DNA from: Actinomycetota bacterium
GTDB taxonomy: Bacteria > Actinomycetota > Acidimicrobiia > Acidimicrobiales > JAMCQF01
DNA: 33,483 nt
Direction: 5' to 3'
Assembly (NCBI GenBank): GCA_023379605.1
Contig: JAMCQF010000055.1
Coordinates: 1-33,483, forward strand
Positions 17,814 through 26,355 of this stretch are shown in pieces. The notes beneath the pieces are model-generated. The model searched no databases. It worked only from the letters and a program-made list of their open reading frames with translations, and was not told where the DNA came from. Each line of letters opens with the position of its first letter. The first letter of the stretch is position 1. Made by a program: the position numbers and the translations under genes.

Positions 17814-17909
17814 GGTGCACCTTGTGTGCAGCCCGGCCCAGTCAGGAGTGACGCCGTGGCTGGTGCACCTTGTGTGCAGCCCGGCCCAGTCAGGACTGAC
17901 GCCGTGGCT
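17814..17909. repeat. two 48-bp direct tandem repeats plus a decayed third copy
   Basis: The unit begins GGTGCACCTTGTGTGCAGCC and recurs at 17814 and 17862 with one visible mismatch (GGAGTGACG versus GGACTGACG). A degraded relative around 17930-17957 keeps CTTGTGCAGCCCAGGGCAGTCA. Each unit contains the palindrome GGTGCACC. It lies between the two divergent kdpD parts. At 48 bp the unit is 16 codons, so in the long form of the kinase ORF it would encode two ATASxLTGPGCTQGAP repeats. It may instead be non-coding and carry regulatory sites. Confidence 0.9.
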
Positions 17910-17971
17910 GGTGCTGGATGGGATCCCACCTCTTGTGCAGCCCAGGGCAGTCATGAGCCAGAATCGACAGG

Positions 17972-19204
17972 ATGCCAGAACAGAGCTTTGAACCATCCAA
18001 CCTGGCAGCACCGAGCATCCCCTCCGAGCAGGTCACCAAAGCGAGCCACGCCGACAGCGCCTCAGGACCAATCGACGAGCCGAGCGCGGTCGCCCCGGCA
18101 GGAAAGTTCCGCATCTACCTTGGAGCTGCAGCTGGAGTCGGCAAGACAGTCGCCATGCTCGACGAAGGTCAGCGCCGCCGCAGGCGAGGGGCTGACGTAG
18201 TGGCAGCGCTCGTGGAGACCCACGGACGCTCCTATACACAGGCCCAGCTCGAGGGCATCGAGGTACTGCCCCGCAAGACCATCACCTACCAGGGAGCCAC
18301 CTTCACAGAGATGGACTTAGACGCCGTGCTTGCCCGCAATCCCCAGGTCGCCCTCGTAGACGAGCTTGCCCACACAAACGTGCCAGGCAGTGGCAGGCAC
18401 GCCAAACGATGGGAGGATGTCTTGGAGATCCTCCAGGCTGGCATAGCCGTCATAACTACTGTGAACATCCAACACCTAGAGAGCCTGGCCGACGCCGTCG
18501 AGCAGATGACAGGGGCAAGGGTAAGAGAGCGGGTCCCAGACTGGGTAGTCCGCTCCGCCGACCAGATCGAGCTGGTTGACTCCTCTGCCGAGCAGCTAAG
18601 ACGCCGGATCCTGCACGGCAACGTATATCCCCCGGAAAAAGTACCCGATGCCCTCACCCACTTCTTCCGCTCTGAGAACCTGACCGCCTTAAGAGAGCTG
18701 GCGCTTCGCTTTGTGGCCGACGAGACCGAAGAGGAGATGCTCGCATATCTCTGGCGCCACGGCAGCGCCAAGCTTTGGGACACAGCTGAAAGGCTGATGG
18801 TGGCCGTCACAGGCGCTGAGGGATCCGACCAGATCATAAGGCGTGCTGCTCGGATGGCGGCACGCACCAAGGCCAGCCTGCACGCCGTGCACGTTCACAG
18901 TGACACCGGGGAAGGCCGGACCAAAAAGGAAGATCTGGATAGGCTCAAACAGCTGGCAAGCGACCTTGGTGCCTCCTGGCACGAGGTCTCAGGAGACGAC
19001 GTCGCCGGTGCGCTGCTTGCCTTCGCGGGGTCTCATCAGATCACTCAGCTGGTGATAGGAGCCACCAGGCGCAGTCGCTTCGAAGAGCTCTGGCACGGCT
19101 CTGTGCTGCGCGAGGTCATCCGTGGGGCAGCACGCGTCGGCGTCGACGTGCACGTCATCGCCCGCAGGACTGATCGCCCGCCAGCAAATGGTGCGTCCAG
19201 CTGA
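17972..19204 (+). CDS. kdpD: KdpD N-terminal sensor (KdpD + USP domains) as a stand-alone protein
   Basis: Soluble 410-aa protein equal to the cytoplasmic N-terminal half of KdpD. The KdpD domain begins near residue 45: Walker-A-like GAAAGVGKT at 51-59, VETHGRS, and the Walker-B-like VALVDELAHTNVPGSGRHAKRW, then TTVNIQHLESL and RVPDWVVRSADQIELVD. A USP-like domain follows after ~residue 255 (MVAVTGAEGSDQII ... VIGATRRSRFEELWHGSV). There are no membrane helices, HisKA or HATPase domains. In classical KdpD these parts precede the transmembrane kinase, which here lies on the opposite strand. The first ~40 residues are low-complexity and the ATG has only a weak ACAGG just upstream. It probably works in trans with the kinase to sense potassium or nucleotide signals. 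Confidence 0.88.
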   Translation: MPEQSFEPSNLAAPSIPSEQVTKASHADSASGPIDEPSAVAPAGKFRIYLGAAAGVGKTVAMLDEGQRRRRRGADVVAALVETHGRSYTQAQLEGIEVLPRKTITYQGATFTEMDLDAVLARNPQVALVDELAHTNVPGSGRHAKRWEDVLEILQAGIAVITTVNIQHLESLADAVEQMTGARVRERVPDWVVRSADQIELVDSSAEQLRRRILHGNVYPPEKVPDALTHFFRSENLTALRELALRFVADETEEEMLAYLWRHGSAKLWDTAERLMVAVTGAEGSDQIIRRAARMAARTKASLHAVHVHSDTGEGRTKKEDLDRLKQLASDLGASWHEVSGDDVAGALLAFAGSHQITQLVIGATRRSRFEELWHGSVLREVIRGAARVGVDVHVIARRTDRPPANGASS

Positions 19205-19277
19205 CCTCCACAAGGGCCGGGAGACCGTCCTCAGGGGTCACAGCAGACCTGGTTGCAGGCCTGATTGGCGATCCGAG

Positions 19278-19308
19278 TTGAAAAAGGCCCATGTGACCCT
19301 ACTAACAT
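19278..19308 (+). promoter_or_regulatory. possible promoter of the sat-apr-qmo operon
   Basis: TTGAAA at 19278-19283 and TAACAT at 19303-19308 resemble -35 and -10 boxes, but with 19-bp spacing; TACTAA at 19300-19305 offers 16-bp spacing instead. The gap after the kdpD-N gene is about 180 nt, the only sizeable one before the sulfur genes, so a promoter is expected here. The mini-ORF ATG-TCG-TGA at 19343 sits behind a GGAGG-like stretch in the leader. Confidence 0.3.
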
Positions 19309-19369
19309 GCGCATAGAGGGAGCCGTGAGGGAGGGAGGTGGCATGTCGTGAGACTGATAGGTTGCCTTC

Positions 19370-19374
19370 AGGAG
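19370..19374 (+). promoter_or_regulatory. ribosome binding site deciding the sat start
   Basis: AGGAG lies 11 nt before GTG 19386. The protein then begins TLVSPHG, which lines up with the common LxPPHG start of ATP sulfurylases. The ORF track start at GTG 19338 overlaps its own purine-rich stretch with no spacing. Confidence 0.5.
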
Positions 19375-19385
19375 ATCTCCTCGCG

Positions 19386-20582
19386 GTGACTCTGGTAAGC
19401 CCACATGGGCCTGACAAAGAGCTACTTACCCTGCTCGTAGCCAAAGAGGAGCTTTCTGCAGAGCGCTCGCGCGCTTCTCGGCTGCCGGCTGTGAGGATGA
19501 CCTCGCGAGAGACCTCTGATCTTATCATGCTCGGTATAGGAGCTTTCACTCCTCTTCGCGGCTTTATGGACTCGGCTGATTGGCGCACAGTATGCGATCA
19601 GATGACCCTGGCCGACGGCACGTTCTGGCCGATCCCCATCACGGTGTCAGCCAGCGAGGACGAAGCGGGCAGCATATCTGACGGGGAGGACATAGCGCTC
19701 CTAGACGGCGACACCGGCGAGCTGATGGGCGTGATGACAGTTGAGCAGCGGTATAGGATTGACAAAGAGCACGAGGCCCTTGAGGTCTTTCGGACCAAAG
19801 ACCCCGCTCATCCAGGTGTCGCCAAGGTCCTGGCTCAAGAGGACATAAACCTCGCCGGCCCTGTACGCGTGCTATCCGAAGCCGGATTTCCTGAGCTGTA
19901 TGGCTCTTTGTATATCCGCCCAGCCGAGACAAGAAAGCTGTTCTCAGAAAGCGGCTGGACCACCGTGGCGGCCTTCCAAACCCGCAACCCGATGCACAGA
20001 GCACACGAGTACCTGGCAAAGGTGGCAATCGAGATATGTGATGGTCTGCTCATACACCAGCTGCTCGGTCGCCTCAAGGAGGGGGATGTGCCCGCACAGG
20101 TCCGGGTACGTGCGGTGGATGCCCTAGTGAGCAACTACATGGTACCGGGGACCTGCATCCAGGCAGGCTACCCCATGGAGATGCGCTACGCAGGCCCCAG
20201 GGAGGCCCTCTTGCACGCCATCTTCCGCCAGAACTACGGGTGCAGCCACCTAATCGTGGGCAGGGACCACGCCGGGGTTGGCAGCTACTACGGACCCCTA
20301 GACGCACAGCTGATCTTCGACGAGATTCCACCCGATGCGCTGGAGCTGCGTCCCCTTAAGTTCGGGCCGACCTTCTACTGCGAGATATGCGACGCCATGG
20401 CGACAGAGCGGACCTGCCCTCACGGCAAGGATCATCACCTGTCCATAAGCGGAACCGAGGTCAGACGGATGCTCGCCAACGGGGAGGAGGTCCCAAACCA
20501 TTTCTCCAGGCCGGAGGTGCTGGCAGTGTTGGCTGAGCACTACCGTGACCGAGATGCCCTTTCCAATGCTGCAAGGCAGTGA
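19386..20582 (+). CDS. sat: dissimilatory-type ATP sulfurylase (sulfate adenylyltransferase)
   Basis: Converts sulfate and ATP to APS and pyrophosphate, or the reverse during sulfite oxidation. It is the homo-oligomeric Sat type, not CysDN: an N-terminal PUA-like region, [22 protein letters not shown], the nucleotide motif [11 protein letters not shown] with the HxxH signature, [13 protein letters not shown], and [10 protein letters not shown] cysteine/histidine group, [17 protein letters not shown], matches the zinc site known in archaeal and bacterial Sat. No APS-kinase domain is fused at the C-terminus. From GTG 19386 it is 398 aa; the ORF track's earlier GTG adds 16 residues. It is the first gene of sat-aprBA-qmoAB, with 30 nt to aprB. 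Confidence 0.95.
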   Translation: MTLVSPHGPDKELLTLLVAKEELSAERSRASRLPAVRMTSRETSDLIMLGIGAFTPLRGFMDSADWRTVCDQMTLADGTFWPIPITVSASEDEAGSISDGEDIALLDGDTGELMGVMTVEQRYRIDKEHEALEVFRTKDPAHPGVAKVLAQEDINLAGPVRVLSEAGFPELYGSLYIRPAETRKLFSESGWTTVAAFQTRNPMHRAHEYLAKVAIEICDGLLIHQLLGRLKEGDVPAQVRVRAVDALVSNYMVPGTCIQAGYPMEMRYAGPREALLHAIFRQNYGCSHLIVGRDHAGVGSYYGPLDAQLIFDEIPPDALELRPLKFGPTFYCEICDAMATERTCPHGKDHHLSISGTEVRRMLANGEEVPNHFSRPEVLAVLAEHYRDRDALSNAARQ

Positions 20583-20612
20583 GAATCCAATAGTAACGAG
20601 CCAGGAGGAGCC

Positions 20613-21068
20613 ATGCCCACCTATGTAAACCCTGAGAAGTGCGATGGCTGCAAGGCGCTCGACAAGCCAGCCTGCGCCTATATATGTCCCAATGACCTAA
20701 TGATCCTCGATCCAGAGCTTGGCCAGGCCTACAATCAGGAACCGGACCAGTGCTGGGAGTGCTACGCGTGCGTAAAGACCTGCCCTCAGTCGGCAATAGC
20801 CATGAGGGGATACTCCGATGTGGTCCCTCTCGGTGCTAGCCTCACCCCTCTTAGGGGCACTGACTCGATAATGTGGACGGTCCAGTTCAGAGACAAACGA
20901 GTCAAGCGGTTCAAGTTCCCCATAAGGACCACCCCATGGGGCACGAGCGAGATCTACGATTCCATGCCCGAACCTGATTCATCGGCGCTCAAAGATCCGC
21001 ACCTGTGCGGTGAGAGCATCTACATGGGCATCGACAACCTGCCAGTCCCAGAAAGGAGCTCTTTGTGA
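20613..21068 (+). CDS. aprB: adenylylsulfate reductase beta subunit (ferredoxin-like)
   Basis: Iron-sulfur electron-transfer subunit of dissimilatory APS reductase. Two [4Fe-4S] motifs are complete: CDGCKALDKPACAYICP near the N-terminus and CWECYACVKTCP near residue 48-60. The family signature from PLRGTDSIMWTVQFR through VKRFKFPIRTTPWG follows, with a C-terminal tail of about 40 residues that in known structures wraps around AprA. The length is 151 aa, normal. AGGAGGAG sits 2-9 nt before the ATG, the strongest ribosome site in the cluster. GTGA overlap couples it to aprA. Confidence 0.97.
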   Translation: MPTYVNPEKCDGCKALDKPACAYICPNDLMILDPELGQAYNQEPDQCWECYACVKTCPQSAIAMRGYSDVVPLGASLTPLRGTDSIMWTVQFRDKRVKRFKFPIRTTPWGTSEIYDSMPEPDSSALKDPHLCGESIYMGIDNLPVPERSSL

Positions 21069-22930
21069 ACGCGCCAGAAGTAGAGGTGGTGGAGACGGAC
21101 TTGCTGATACTAGGTGGTGGCATGGCAGGTTGTGGTGCAGCCTACGAAGCTGGATATTGGGCGCGCTCCCAGGGACTGCGTACGACCTTGGTGGAGAAGT
21201 CCTCTGTTGAGCGCAGCGGCGCGGTTGCCATGGGTCTCTCTGCCATCAACTGCTACATGGGCATGCAATGGGGGGAAAACCAGCCAGAGGACTTTGTCCG
21301 CTACGTGCGCCAAGACCTCATGGGCATCTGCCGAGAGGACCTCGTCTACGACATCGCACGCCATGTCGACGAATGCGTCCACCTTTTCGAGAAGTGGGGG
21401 CTGCCGATCTTTAGGAACGAGGACGGGCGCTACAAGCGCGAGGGCCGTTGGCAGATCATGATCCACGGCGAATCCTACAAGCCCATAGTGGCCGAGGCAG
21501 CCAAGAAGGCAATCGGTCCCGAGAACATCTACGAGCGGATCTTTGTCTCCCAGCTTCTAAAAGACCCAAACACTGGTAAAATATCGGGTGCAATCGGGTT
21601 CTCAGTGCGAGAGCACAAGGCATACGTCTTCAAGGCCAGAGCGGTAATAGTCTCTGCTGGGGGTGCCACAGGCGTGTTCCGCCCCCACGCAGTCGGTGAA
21701 GGGCTGGGAAGGATCTGGTATGCGCCCTGGAACACTGGCTCCGCCTACTCACTGCCCATCCAAGCCGGTGCCACCATGACCCAGATGGAGCACCGGCTGG
21801 TCGTGACCCGCTTCAAGGACGGCTACGGCCCTGTTGGAATGTGGTTCCTGCTATTCAAGGGCAAGGTACGCAACGCCTATGGAGAGCTCTATGAGGAAAC
21901 CCAGGCGGCAGCTCTTGACGAGTTCCCCCCCTATGGCAACGCCCGACCGATTCCCACTCCCCTTCGCAACCACCAGATGCTACTCGACCGCGCCCAGGGC
22001 AAGGGGCCTCATTACATGCGCACCGACGAGGCGCTGCAAGCGCTCACCCAGGGGCTCGATCCAAAGGCAGTCCGGGCCATCGAGAGCGACGCCTGGGAGG
22101 ACTTCTTGGATATGACCATGTCACAGGCTCTGCTGTGGGCGTCATACAACATCGACCCTGCCCAGCTCCCATCAGAGCTGGATCTCACAGAGCCATACCT
22201 CATGGGATCGCACTCATCGGCCACAGGCGCGTGGGTAAGCGGCCCAGAGGACCTGGCTCCGGAAGGTTACTTCTGGGGATACAACCGCATGACCACTGTT
22301 CCAGGGCTCTTCGCCGCAGGAGATGGCGTGGGGGGTTCTGCTCACAAGTTCTCCTCGGGTTCGTATGCCGAAGGAAGGCTTGCGGCAAAAGGTGCGATTG
22401 CATACATAGTCGACGCTAAAGAGCGCCCGAGCGTCGACGAGGACGGCCTCAACTCCAGCGTTCAAGCTATGTTCCAGCCATACCAGGTATTTGAGAGCTC
22501 CCAGGGAACTTCGACCAAGGTGGATGTGAACCCAAACTACTTCTACCCCAAGCAGGGCCTTCTCCGACTGCAAAAGCTCATGGAGGAGTATGCCGGCGGG
22601 CTCAGCTCCAACCTAATGGTCAACGAGCCAACCCTGCTTAGAGGTCTTGAGCTTATGGAGATGCTCAAGCAGGACATGGAGCACGTGGCCGCACGCGACC
22701 GCCACGAGCTGCTCAGGTGCTGGGAGCTAAGAGATCGGATCTGGTGTGCGGAGGCTCACATGCGCCATCTGCTCCACCGCAAGGAGACGCGCTGGCCTGG
22801 CTACTACTACCGCGGCGATTACCCCAGGATCGACGATGAGAACTGGCGGGTCTTTGTCAACTCCAACTATGACGCTGCCAGCGACAAGTGGGAGCTGGGC
22901 ACAGTTCCGTACCAATCAATCGTACCATGA
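21065..22930 (+). CDS. aprA: adenylylsulfate reductase alpha subunit (flavoprotein)
   Basis: FAD-containing catalytic subunit that interconverts APS and sulfite plus AMP. It belongs to the fumarate reductase/succinate dehydrogenase flavoprotein family. Visible: the dinucleotide motif LLILGGGMAGCGAAYEAG, EKSSVERSGAVAMGLSAINCY, RFKDGYGPVGMWFLLFKGK with the substrate arginine, GSHSSATGAWVSGPEDLAPE with the histidine expected at the active site, and AAGDGVGGSAHKFSSGSYAEGRLAAK near the FAD. The C-terminal WPGYYYRGDYPR is typical. At 621 aa it is slightly shorter than many AprA proteins. After GSHS this protein has SAT where, as I recall, many family members have GCC. The GTG start overlaps the aprB stop and AAAGGAG lies 7 nt upstream. 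Its own stop overlaps qmoA. Confidence 0.97.
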   Translation: MNAPEVEVVETDLLILGGGMAGCGAAYEAGYWARSQGLRTTLVEKSSVERSGAVAMGLSAINCYMGMQWGENQPEDFVRYVRQDLMGICREDLVYDIARHVDECVHLFEKWGLPIFRNEDGRYKREGRWQIMIHGESYKPIVAEAAKKAIGPENIYERIFVSQLLKDPNTGKISGAIGFSVREHKAYVFKARAVIVSAGGATGVFRPHAVGEGLGRIWYAPWNTGSAYSLPIQAGATMTQMEHRLVVTRFKDGYGPVGMWFLLFKGKVRNAYGELYEETQAAALDEFPPYGNARPIPTPLRNHQMLLDRAQGKGPHYMRTDEALQALTQGLDPKAVRAIESDAWEDFLDMTMSQALLWASYNIDPAQLPSELDLTEPYLMGSHSSATGAWVSGPEDLAPEGYFWGYNRMTTVPGLFAAGDGVGGSAHKFSSGSYAEGRLAAKGAIAYIVDAKERPSVDEDGLNSSVQAMFQPYQVFESSQGTSTKVDVNPNYFYPKQGLLRLQKLMEEYAGGLSSNLMVNEPTLLRGLELMEMLKQDMEHVAARDRHELLRCWELRDRIWCAEAHMRHLLHRKETRWPGYYYRGDYPRIDDENWRVFVNSNYDAASDKWELGTVPYQSIVP

Positions 22931-24189
22931 GTGACACCATACTTGTCCTAGGGGGTGGGATCGCAGGGATCACAGCCGCCCTGGAGGCCGCAGAGGCTGG
23001 CGCAAAGGTCTACCTGGTGGAGAAGAATCCCCACTTGGGCGGGCGGGTAGCTCAGCTGGCACGCTACTTTCCCAAGCTCTGCCCGCCCACCTGTGGCCTG
23101 GAGATCAACTACAGGCGGCTGCGTGATAATCCCAACATAGAAGTGCTCACAACCACCGAGCTCACTGCCCTCCAAGGTAGTCCGGGGGATTACAAGGCTA
23201 CACTGGCTCGCCATCCACGCTACGTGAACGACCGGTGCACAGCATGTGGCGCCTGCGTAGATCCCTGCCCAGTGGAGAGACCCAATCCGTTCGACTACGG
23301 CATGACGACTACAAAGACGATCTCGCTTGGCCATGAGATGGCCTATCCGATGAAGTATGCCATTGACGAGTCCACATGCCTGTTCGACAGCTGTGCGAAG
23401 TGCGTGCAAGCCTGCCCTTATGACGCGATTGACCTTCATATGCAACAGGAAATCCTGGAGCTGACCGTAGGGGCTGTAGTGATCGCCACCGGCTGGAAGC
23501 CCTACGATGCGGGGACGATTGCAAACCTTGCATTTGGCCACTTCCCCGACGTGGTCACCAACGTCATGTTCGAGCGGATGCTGGCTAGCAACGGGCCCTC
23601 TGGTGGGATAGTTATACGCCCCTCTGACGGCAAGGCAGTCGAGAGCGTGGCTTTCATACAGTGCGCCGGGTCACGAGATCGGCTTTATCTGAGCTACTGC
23701 TCGAGCATATGTTGCCTCGCCTCGCTCAAGGAGGCGAGCCTTCTGCTCGAACGCAACCCACAGGCAAGCGCATACATCTTCTACATAGACCTGCGCACTC
23801 CGGGCACCTACCAGTCATTTGCCTCCAAGGTGCTGGACCACCCCAGGATCTCCGCCATTAAGGGCAAGGTGGCAGACATCCTCTTAGAGCCCGGCAGCGG
23901 TCAGCTCGTAGTAGTTGCCGACGACATGGTAAGTGGAGCTATGAGCCATACATCTGTGGACCTGGTTGTGCTAGCAACTGGCATGGAACCCAGCCTGGCC
24001 GAGGGCCGACCACAAGGCGAGATGGACTTTGACCCCTATGGGTTCGTGCTACAAGGATCCGACCCGTCAGGTGTCTTCGCTGCCGGCTGTGCCAGGGCGC
24101 CGGTGGATGTCGCCACGGCAACCTTGGATGGCACGGCAGCGGCGATGAGCGCTATACGGGCAAGCCGACAGATGGTTGTAGTTCCATGA
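22927..24189 (+). CDS. qmoA: Qmo complex flavoprotein subunit QmoA (HdrA-like)
   Basis: HdrA-related flavin/Fe-S subunit of the quinone-interacting oxidoreductase that exchanges electrons with AprBA. The N-terminal FAD motif [20 protein letters not shown] is followed by [17 protein letters not shown]. Two [4Fe-4S] motifs follow: [17 protein letters not shown] and [18 protein letters not shown]. Further on come [11 protein letters not shown] and [14 protein letters not shown], typical of HdrA/QmoA. Length from ATG 22927 is 420 aa. The ORF track's earlier ATG at 22888 lies inside aprA, while 22927 gives the standard ATGA overlap with the aprA stop. The stop overlaps the qmoB start in the same way. 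Confidence 0.93.
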   Translation: MSDTILVLGGGIAGITAALEAAEAGAKVYLVEKNPHLGGRVAQLARYFPKLCPPTCGLEINYRRLRDNPNIEVLTTTELTALQGSPGDYKATLARHPRYVNDRCTACGACVDPCPVERPNPFDYGMTTTKTISLGHEMAYPMKYAIDESTCLFDSCAKCVQACPYDAIDLHMQQEILELTVGAVVIATGWKPYDAGTIANLAFGHFPDVVTNVMFERMLASNGPSGGIVIRPSDGKAVESVAFIQCAGSRDRLYLSYCSSICCLASLKEASLLLERNPQASAYIFYIDLRTPGTYQSFASKVLDHPRISAIKGKVADILLEPGSGQLVVVADDMVSGAMSHTSVDLVVLATGMEPSLAEGRPQGEMDFDPYGFVLQGSDPSGVFAAGCARAPVDVATATLDGTAAAMSAIRASRQMVVVP

Positions 24190-26351
24190 GCCCTACCAAA
24201 AGAACAGGGCTTTACCTGTGCAAAGGATGCGGTATAGGCGAGTGCGTCGATATCGACTCCCTTGCAGAGCTATCTGAAGGCACTGACGAGCTCGCAGTTG
24301 TGCGCACCTCTTCTGCCTTCTGCCTCGAAGATGCCAAGCTGATAGCTTCAGACATTGACTCTGATGGGCTTAAGGCCGTGGTTATAGCTGCCTGCTCCCC
24401 CAGGGTCAACCGCCAGGTATTCAACTTCGGGACTGCGAAGGTAGAACGGGTGAACCTGCGCGAGCAGGTTGCCTGGAGCCACCGACCAGGCGAGGAGGCC
24501 ACTCAAGAGCTGGCAGCTGATCTGGTCCGCATGGGAATAGCAGCTTCCCAGCATGCCAGCCAAGCCACGCCCTTCACCCAGGACCATGAGCGAACCGTGC
24601 TTGTGGTAGGAGCCGGACCTGCTGGCCTGGAAGCCGCCGTTGCCTCAGCAGAGGCAGGATACGAGGTGACTGTCATTGACCGTGAGCCTCAGCCAGGTGG
24701 TCTGCTGGCAAAGCTCTACCGGTGCTGGCCGTCACAACCGAACCTGAGCAGCGCACTTGAAGATAGCGGCCTTGGAGTTCTCGTAGATAAAGCGAGCTCT
24801 CATCCCCGCATCACGATGCTTACCTCTACCACCGTAGAAGCTCTATCAGGTGAGCCGGGTCGCTTCATCGCAACCTTGAGCTCGGCTGCCAACGAGCCCG
24901 GCGGGCATCGCCAGATCATTGCGGGTGCGGTAGTGATGGCGACTGGGGCCAAGCCAGTGGCACCGGAGAGCTTTGCCAACTACGGGCTTGGCACGCTGGA
25001 CAACGTGATCACCTCCCTAGAGATGGAGGAGCTGGCGCTTCAGGGTGCCATCCGGCGTCCATCCGATGGCCGTGAAGCCCTACGGGTTGCGATCCTGGCA
25101 TGCGATGGCCCCAACGACGAACGCAACCTCGCTTATGGCGGCAACGTGACCAGCATGGTGGCCCTCAAACAGGCCGTCTACGTACACAAGAGCAATCCAG
25201 ACGCTCAGGTGTTTCTCGTCTACAAGGACATGCAGACGCCAGGCTTTGATGAGCTCTACTACCGCTTTGTCCAGCATGAGCGGTCGATCTTCCTCGTTAG
25301 AGGCAGTGTCAGCTCAGTGACCGAGCAAAGTGATGGGACCCTGGGTGTGACAGTGAGAGACTCGGTGCTTGCCACTGACCTCAGCTTGGAAGTTGACCTT
25401 GTGGTGGTCGACGTAGCCATGGAGCCAACCTCGGCGCCGGACACAGGTGAGTCGGTGCCGCTGCACCTCAACTATCTGCAGGGCGATTCTGTGCCCCTTG
25501 GCCGCGAGGGTTTTGTCGACTCCAACTTCGTCTGCTTTCCTTTCGAGACCAGACGAACCGGCATCTACGCGGCTGGCACCGTTCACCGCTCCCAGGACGT
25601 GGCTGCCAGCCGCCGAGACGGTGAGGCTGCTGCATTAAAGGCTGTCCAAGTGGTAGAGAGAGCAGCTCACGGTGAGGCCGTCCATCCCAGGGTTGGAGAG
25701 GTGGGATACCCGGAGTTCTTCATGCAGAAATGTACGGCCTGCGGTCGCTGCACCCAGGAGTGCCCATTTGGGGCGCTCGAGCTCGACGACGCTCGCCACC
25801 CCGTGATCAATCCAAACAGATGCCGGAGATGCGGCATCTGCATGGGTGCCTGCCCGGTCCAGGTCATCTCCTTTCCCGACTACTCGGTGGACATGCTCTC
25901 TGCCATGCAAAAAGCCGTCGAGCTTCCCGAGGACGAAGACAAGCCCCGGCTGTTGGTCCTGGCCTGTGAGAACGACGCGTACCCTGCCATAGACATGATG
26001 GGCATCAACAGGTTGGAGTACTCAGCCCATCTGAGAGTCTTGCCTGTGCGCTGCCTGGGCTCTGTCAACGCGATCACAGTGACCGACGCGATCCAACGGG
26101 GATTCGACGGTGTCGCTCTTCTGGGCTGCAAATCAGGCGAGGATTACCAGTGCCACTTCATCCAGGGAAGCGAGCTGCTGGCTACCCGCATGGACAACGT
26201 CCGTGAGACGCTGGGCCGCCTTGCCCTCGAAGAGGACAGGGTTCAGGTCCTCGAGACATCCATAGCCGACGCCAGGCGCCTGCCAGAGATGCTCGGAGAG
26301 TTCGCAGAGAGCGTGGCAGAGCTCGGTCCCAACCCAATGAAAGGCTTCTGA
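24186..26351 (+). CDS. qmoB: Qmo complex subunit QmoB (HdrA-like with MvhD-type domain)
   Basis: Second HdrA-like flavoprotein of Qmo, 721 aa. The N-terminus has the QmoB signature [15 protein letters not shown], then [14 protein letters not shown] and [11 protein letters not shown]. The FAD motif [21 protein letters not shown] starts near residue 138. After the flavin region come two ferredoxin motifs, [18 protein letters not shown] and [16 protein letters not shown]. The C-terminal ~150 residues ([43 protein letters not shown]) form an MvhD-like domain, which in other complexes carries a [2Fe-2S] cluster. The ATG overlaps the qmoA stop (ATGA). The next gene starts 5 nt after its stop. Confidence 0.93.
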   Translation: MSPTKRTGLYLCKGCGIGECVDIDSLAELSEGTDELAVVRTSSAFCLEDAKLIASDIDSDGLKAVVIAACSPRVNRQVFNFGTAKVERVNLREQVAWSHRPGEEATQELAADLVRMGIAASQHASQATPFTQDHERTVLVVGAGPAGLEAAVASAEAGYEVTVIDREPQPGGLLAKLYRCWPSQPNLSSALEDSGLGVLVDKASSHPRITMLTSTTVEALSGEPGRFIATLSSAANEPGGHRQIIAGAVVMATGAKPVAPESFANYGLGTLDNVITSLEMEELALQGAIRRPSDGREALRVAILACDGPNDERNLAYGGNVTSMVALKQAVYVHKSNPDAQVFLVYKDMQTPGFDELYYRFVQHERSIFLVRGSVSSVTEQSDGTLGVTVRDSVLATDLSLEVDLVVVDVAMEPTSAPDTGESVPLHLNYLQGDSVPLGREGFVDSNFVCFPFETRRTGIYAAGTVHRSQDVAASRRDGEAAALKAVQVVERAAHGEAVHPRVGEVGYPEFFMQKCTACGRCTQECPFGALELDDARHPVINPNRCRRCGICMGACPVQVISFPDYSVDMLSAMQKAVELPEDEDKPRLLVLACENDAYPAIDMMGINRLEYSAHLRVLPVRCLGSVNAITVTDAIQRGFDGVALLGCKSGEDYQCHFIQGSELLATRMDNVRETLGRLALEEDRVQVLETSIADARRLPEMLGEFAESVAELGPNPMKGF

Positions 26352-26355
26352 TCCG

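Noticed and set aside
17709-18200. 163-aa plus-strand ORF across the 48-bp repeat
   Set aside because: It runs antisense to the kinase start and out of frame with kdpD-N; its repeats only reflect the DNA tandem repeat.
18286-18870. 194-aa minus-strand ORF opposite kdpD-N
   Set aside because: Ser/Ala/Arg-rich antisense shadow over the conserved KdpD domain.
19338-19385. ORF-track start of sat at GTG 19338
   Set aside because: The extra 16 residues are not family-like and the purine stretch overlaps the codon; GTG 19386 has a spaced AGGAG and a normal N-terminus.
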